Assembly (NCBI GenBank): GCA_021810045.1
Contig: JAJZJR010000001.1
Location: 310,001 to 374,000, forward strand
Length of the DNA stretch: 64,000 nt
Reading direction: 5' to 3'
From: Thermoplasmata archaeon
GTDB taxonomy: Archaea; Thermoplasmatota; Thermoplasmata; Thermoplasmatales; Thermoplasmataceae
Made by a program: the position numbers and the translations under genes. The notes beneath the pieces are model-generated. The model was not told where the DNA came from. It saw only the letters and a list, made by a program, of their open reading frames with translations, and did not search any database. Position 1 is the first letter of the stretch. Every line of letters begins with the position of its first letter. This document shows positions 63,947 to 64,000 of the stretch, piece by piece.

Positions 63947-64000
63947 CTATAAAGATTTCGCTTTCATCCCCTCCCTTTCAGAAGGGGATTTCTCGCTCAA
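63947..64000 (-). CDS. tnpB: Probable 3' end of an IS200/IS605-type tnpB (partial)
   Basis: From the right edge a leftward open frame of 17 codons, LSEKSPSEREGMKAKSL, ends at TAG (63949-63947). The nucleotide sequence inside it folds as a 7-bp hairpin, ATCCCCT (63966-63972) with AGGGGAT (63983-63989). A CCCC/GGGG hairpin overlapping the last codons, with an -EKSP..REG-like peptide, is how many archaeal tnpB genes end, and that hairpin is part of the TnpB guide RNA scaffold. The rest of the gene is outside the window, so the call rests on this short piece. Confidence 0.4.
   Translation of the reverse strand: MSEKSPSEREGMKAKSL
63966..63989 (-). ncRNA. Hairpin, possible omega-RNA scaffold end
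   Basis: The perfect stem ATCCCCT/AGGGGAT with a 10-nt loop lies at the presumed tnpB 3' end. In IS200/IS605 elements the RNA spanning this hairpin and continuing into flanking DNA guides TnpB. Without the element's other end this remains a guess. Confidence 0.3.

Overview
The window looks like chromosome from a wall-less acidophilic archaeon of the Thermoplasmatales lineage (Thermoplasmatota). The evidence is an archaeal transcription and translation gene set, a single unsplit RNA polymerase B subunit beside split A'/A'' subunits, an orphan 5S rRNA gene, ribosomal operons lacking L14e, L34e and L30e at their usual places, a Thermoplasma-type KDG aldolase, and A/T-rich TATA boxes about 22-29 nt in front of many start codons. 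The species was not identified.

Layout. 1-3.6 kb: the start of an unknown gene running off the left edge, then a 2-methylcitrate-cycle operon (prpD-prpB-citrate/methylcitrate synthase). 3.6-8.0 kb (minus strand): rps13-rps4-rps11-rpo3, then an inositol-monophosphatase-family gene, NAD kinase and a JAMM protease. 8.1-15.7 kb: a DUF357 protein, an ABC exporter, a small basic protein, taw2 divergent from hemC-hemD, an initiator tRNA, and the aIF1A-rio1-KH (Dim2/Pno1) cluster. 15.3-23.9 kb: tRNA-Lys(UUU)-rpo5-rpo2-rpo1N-rpo1C-nusA. 24.1-26.6 kb: a second ABC exporter. 26.7-29.8 kb: kdgA, mtnA, trpS. 29.8-33.4 kb: an MFS transporter, 5S rRNA and a trehalose synthesis pair (otsA-otsB). 33.3-37.1 kb: DNA topoisomerase VI (top6B-top6A) followed by a nitrilase-family gene. 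37.2-39.4 kb: rpl44e-rps27e-aIF2alpha-nop10-PAC2. 39.7-41.5 kb: lsm-rpl37e-purF. 41.5-58.4 kb: one continuous minus-strand operon from rpl3 through secY, adk, DUF106, cmk and cbf5 to nop5. 58.6-63.5 kb: an accessory surface locus. 63.7-64.0 kb: tRNA-Lys(CUU), and at the right edge what looks like the 3' end of an IS200/IS605-type tnpB.

Most of the window is core information processing, so the accessory locus at 58.6-63.5 kb stands out. It encodes a SipW/ER-type (Ser-His) signal peptidase fused to a multi-spanning membrane domain, a DUF5305-type membrane protein, a four-pass membrane protein and a winged-helix regulator. Opposite them is a secreted beta-rich protein whose leader ends in a GGTFA motif, as in the bacterial biofilm-fibre subunit TasA/camelysin and the archaeal bundling-pilus subunits. 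I read this as a candidate TasA-like filament system in an archaeon without a cell wall.

Genes inside operons usually have GGTGA-type ribosome binding sites or ATGA/TAATG overlaps. Many first genes appear to be leaderless. TTG starts are common. Other points of interest are Topo VI in this lineage, unusual extensions in Rpo1C, Rpo2 and SecY, a hairpin in the rpl3 leader, and a palindrome at the predicted start of the tRNA-Lys/rpo transcript.
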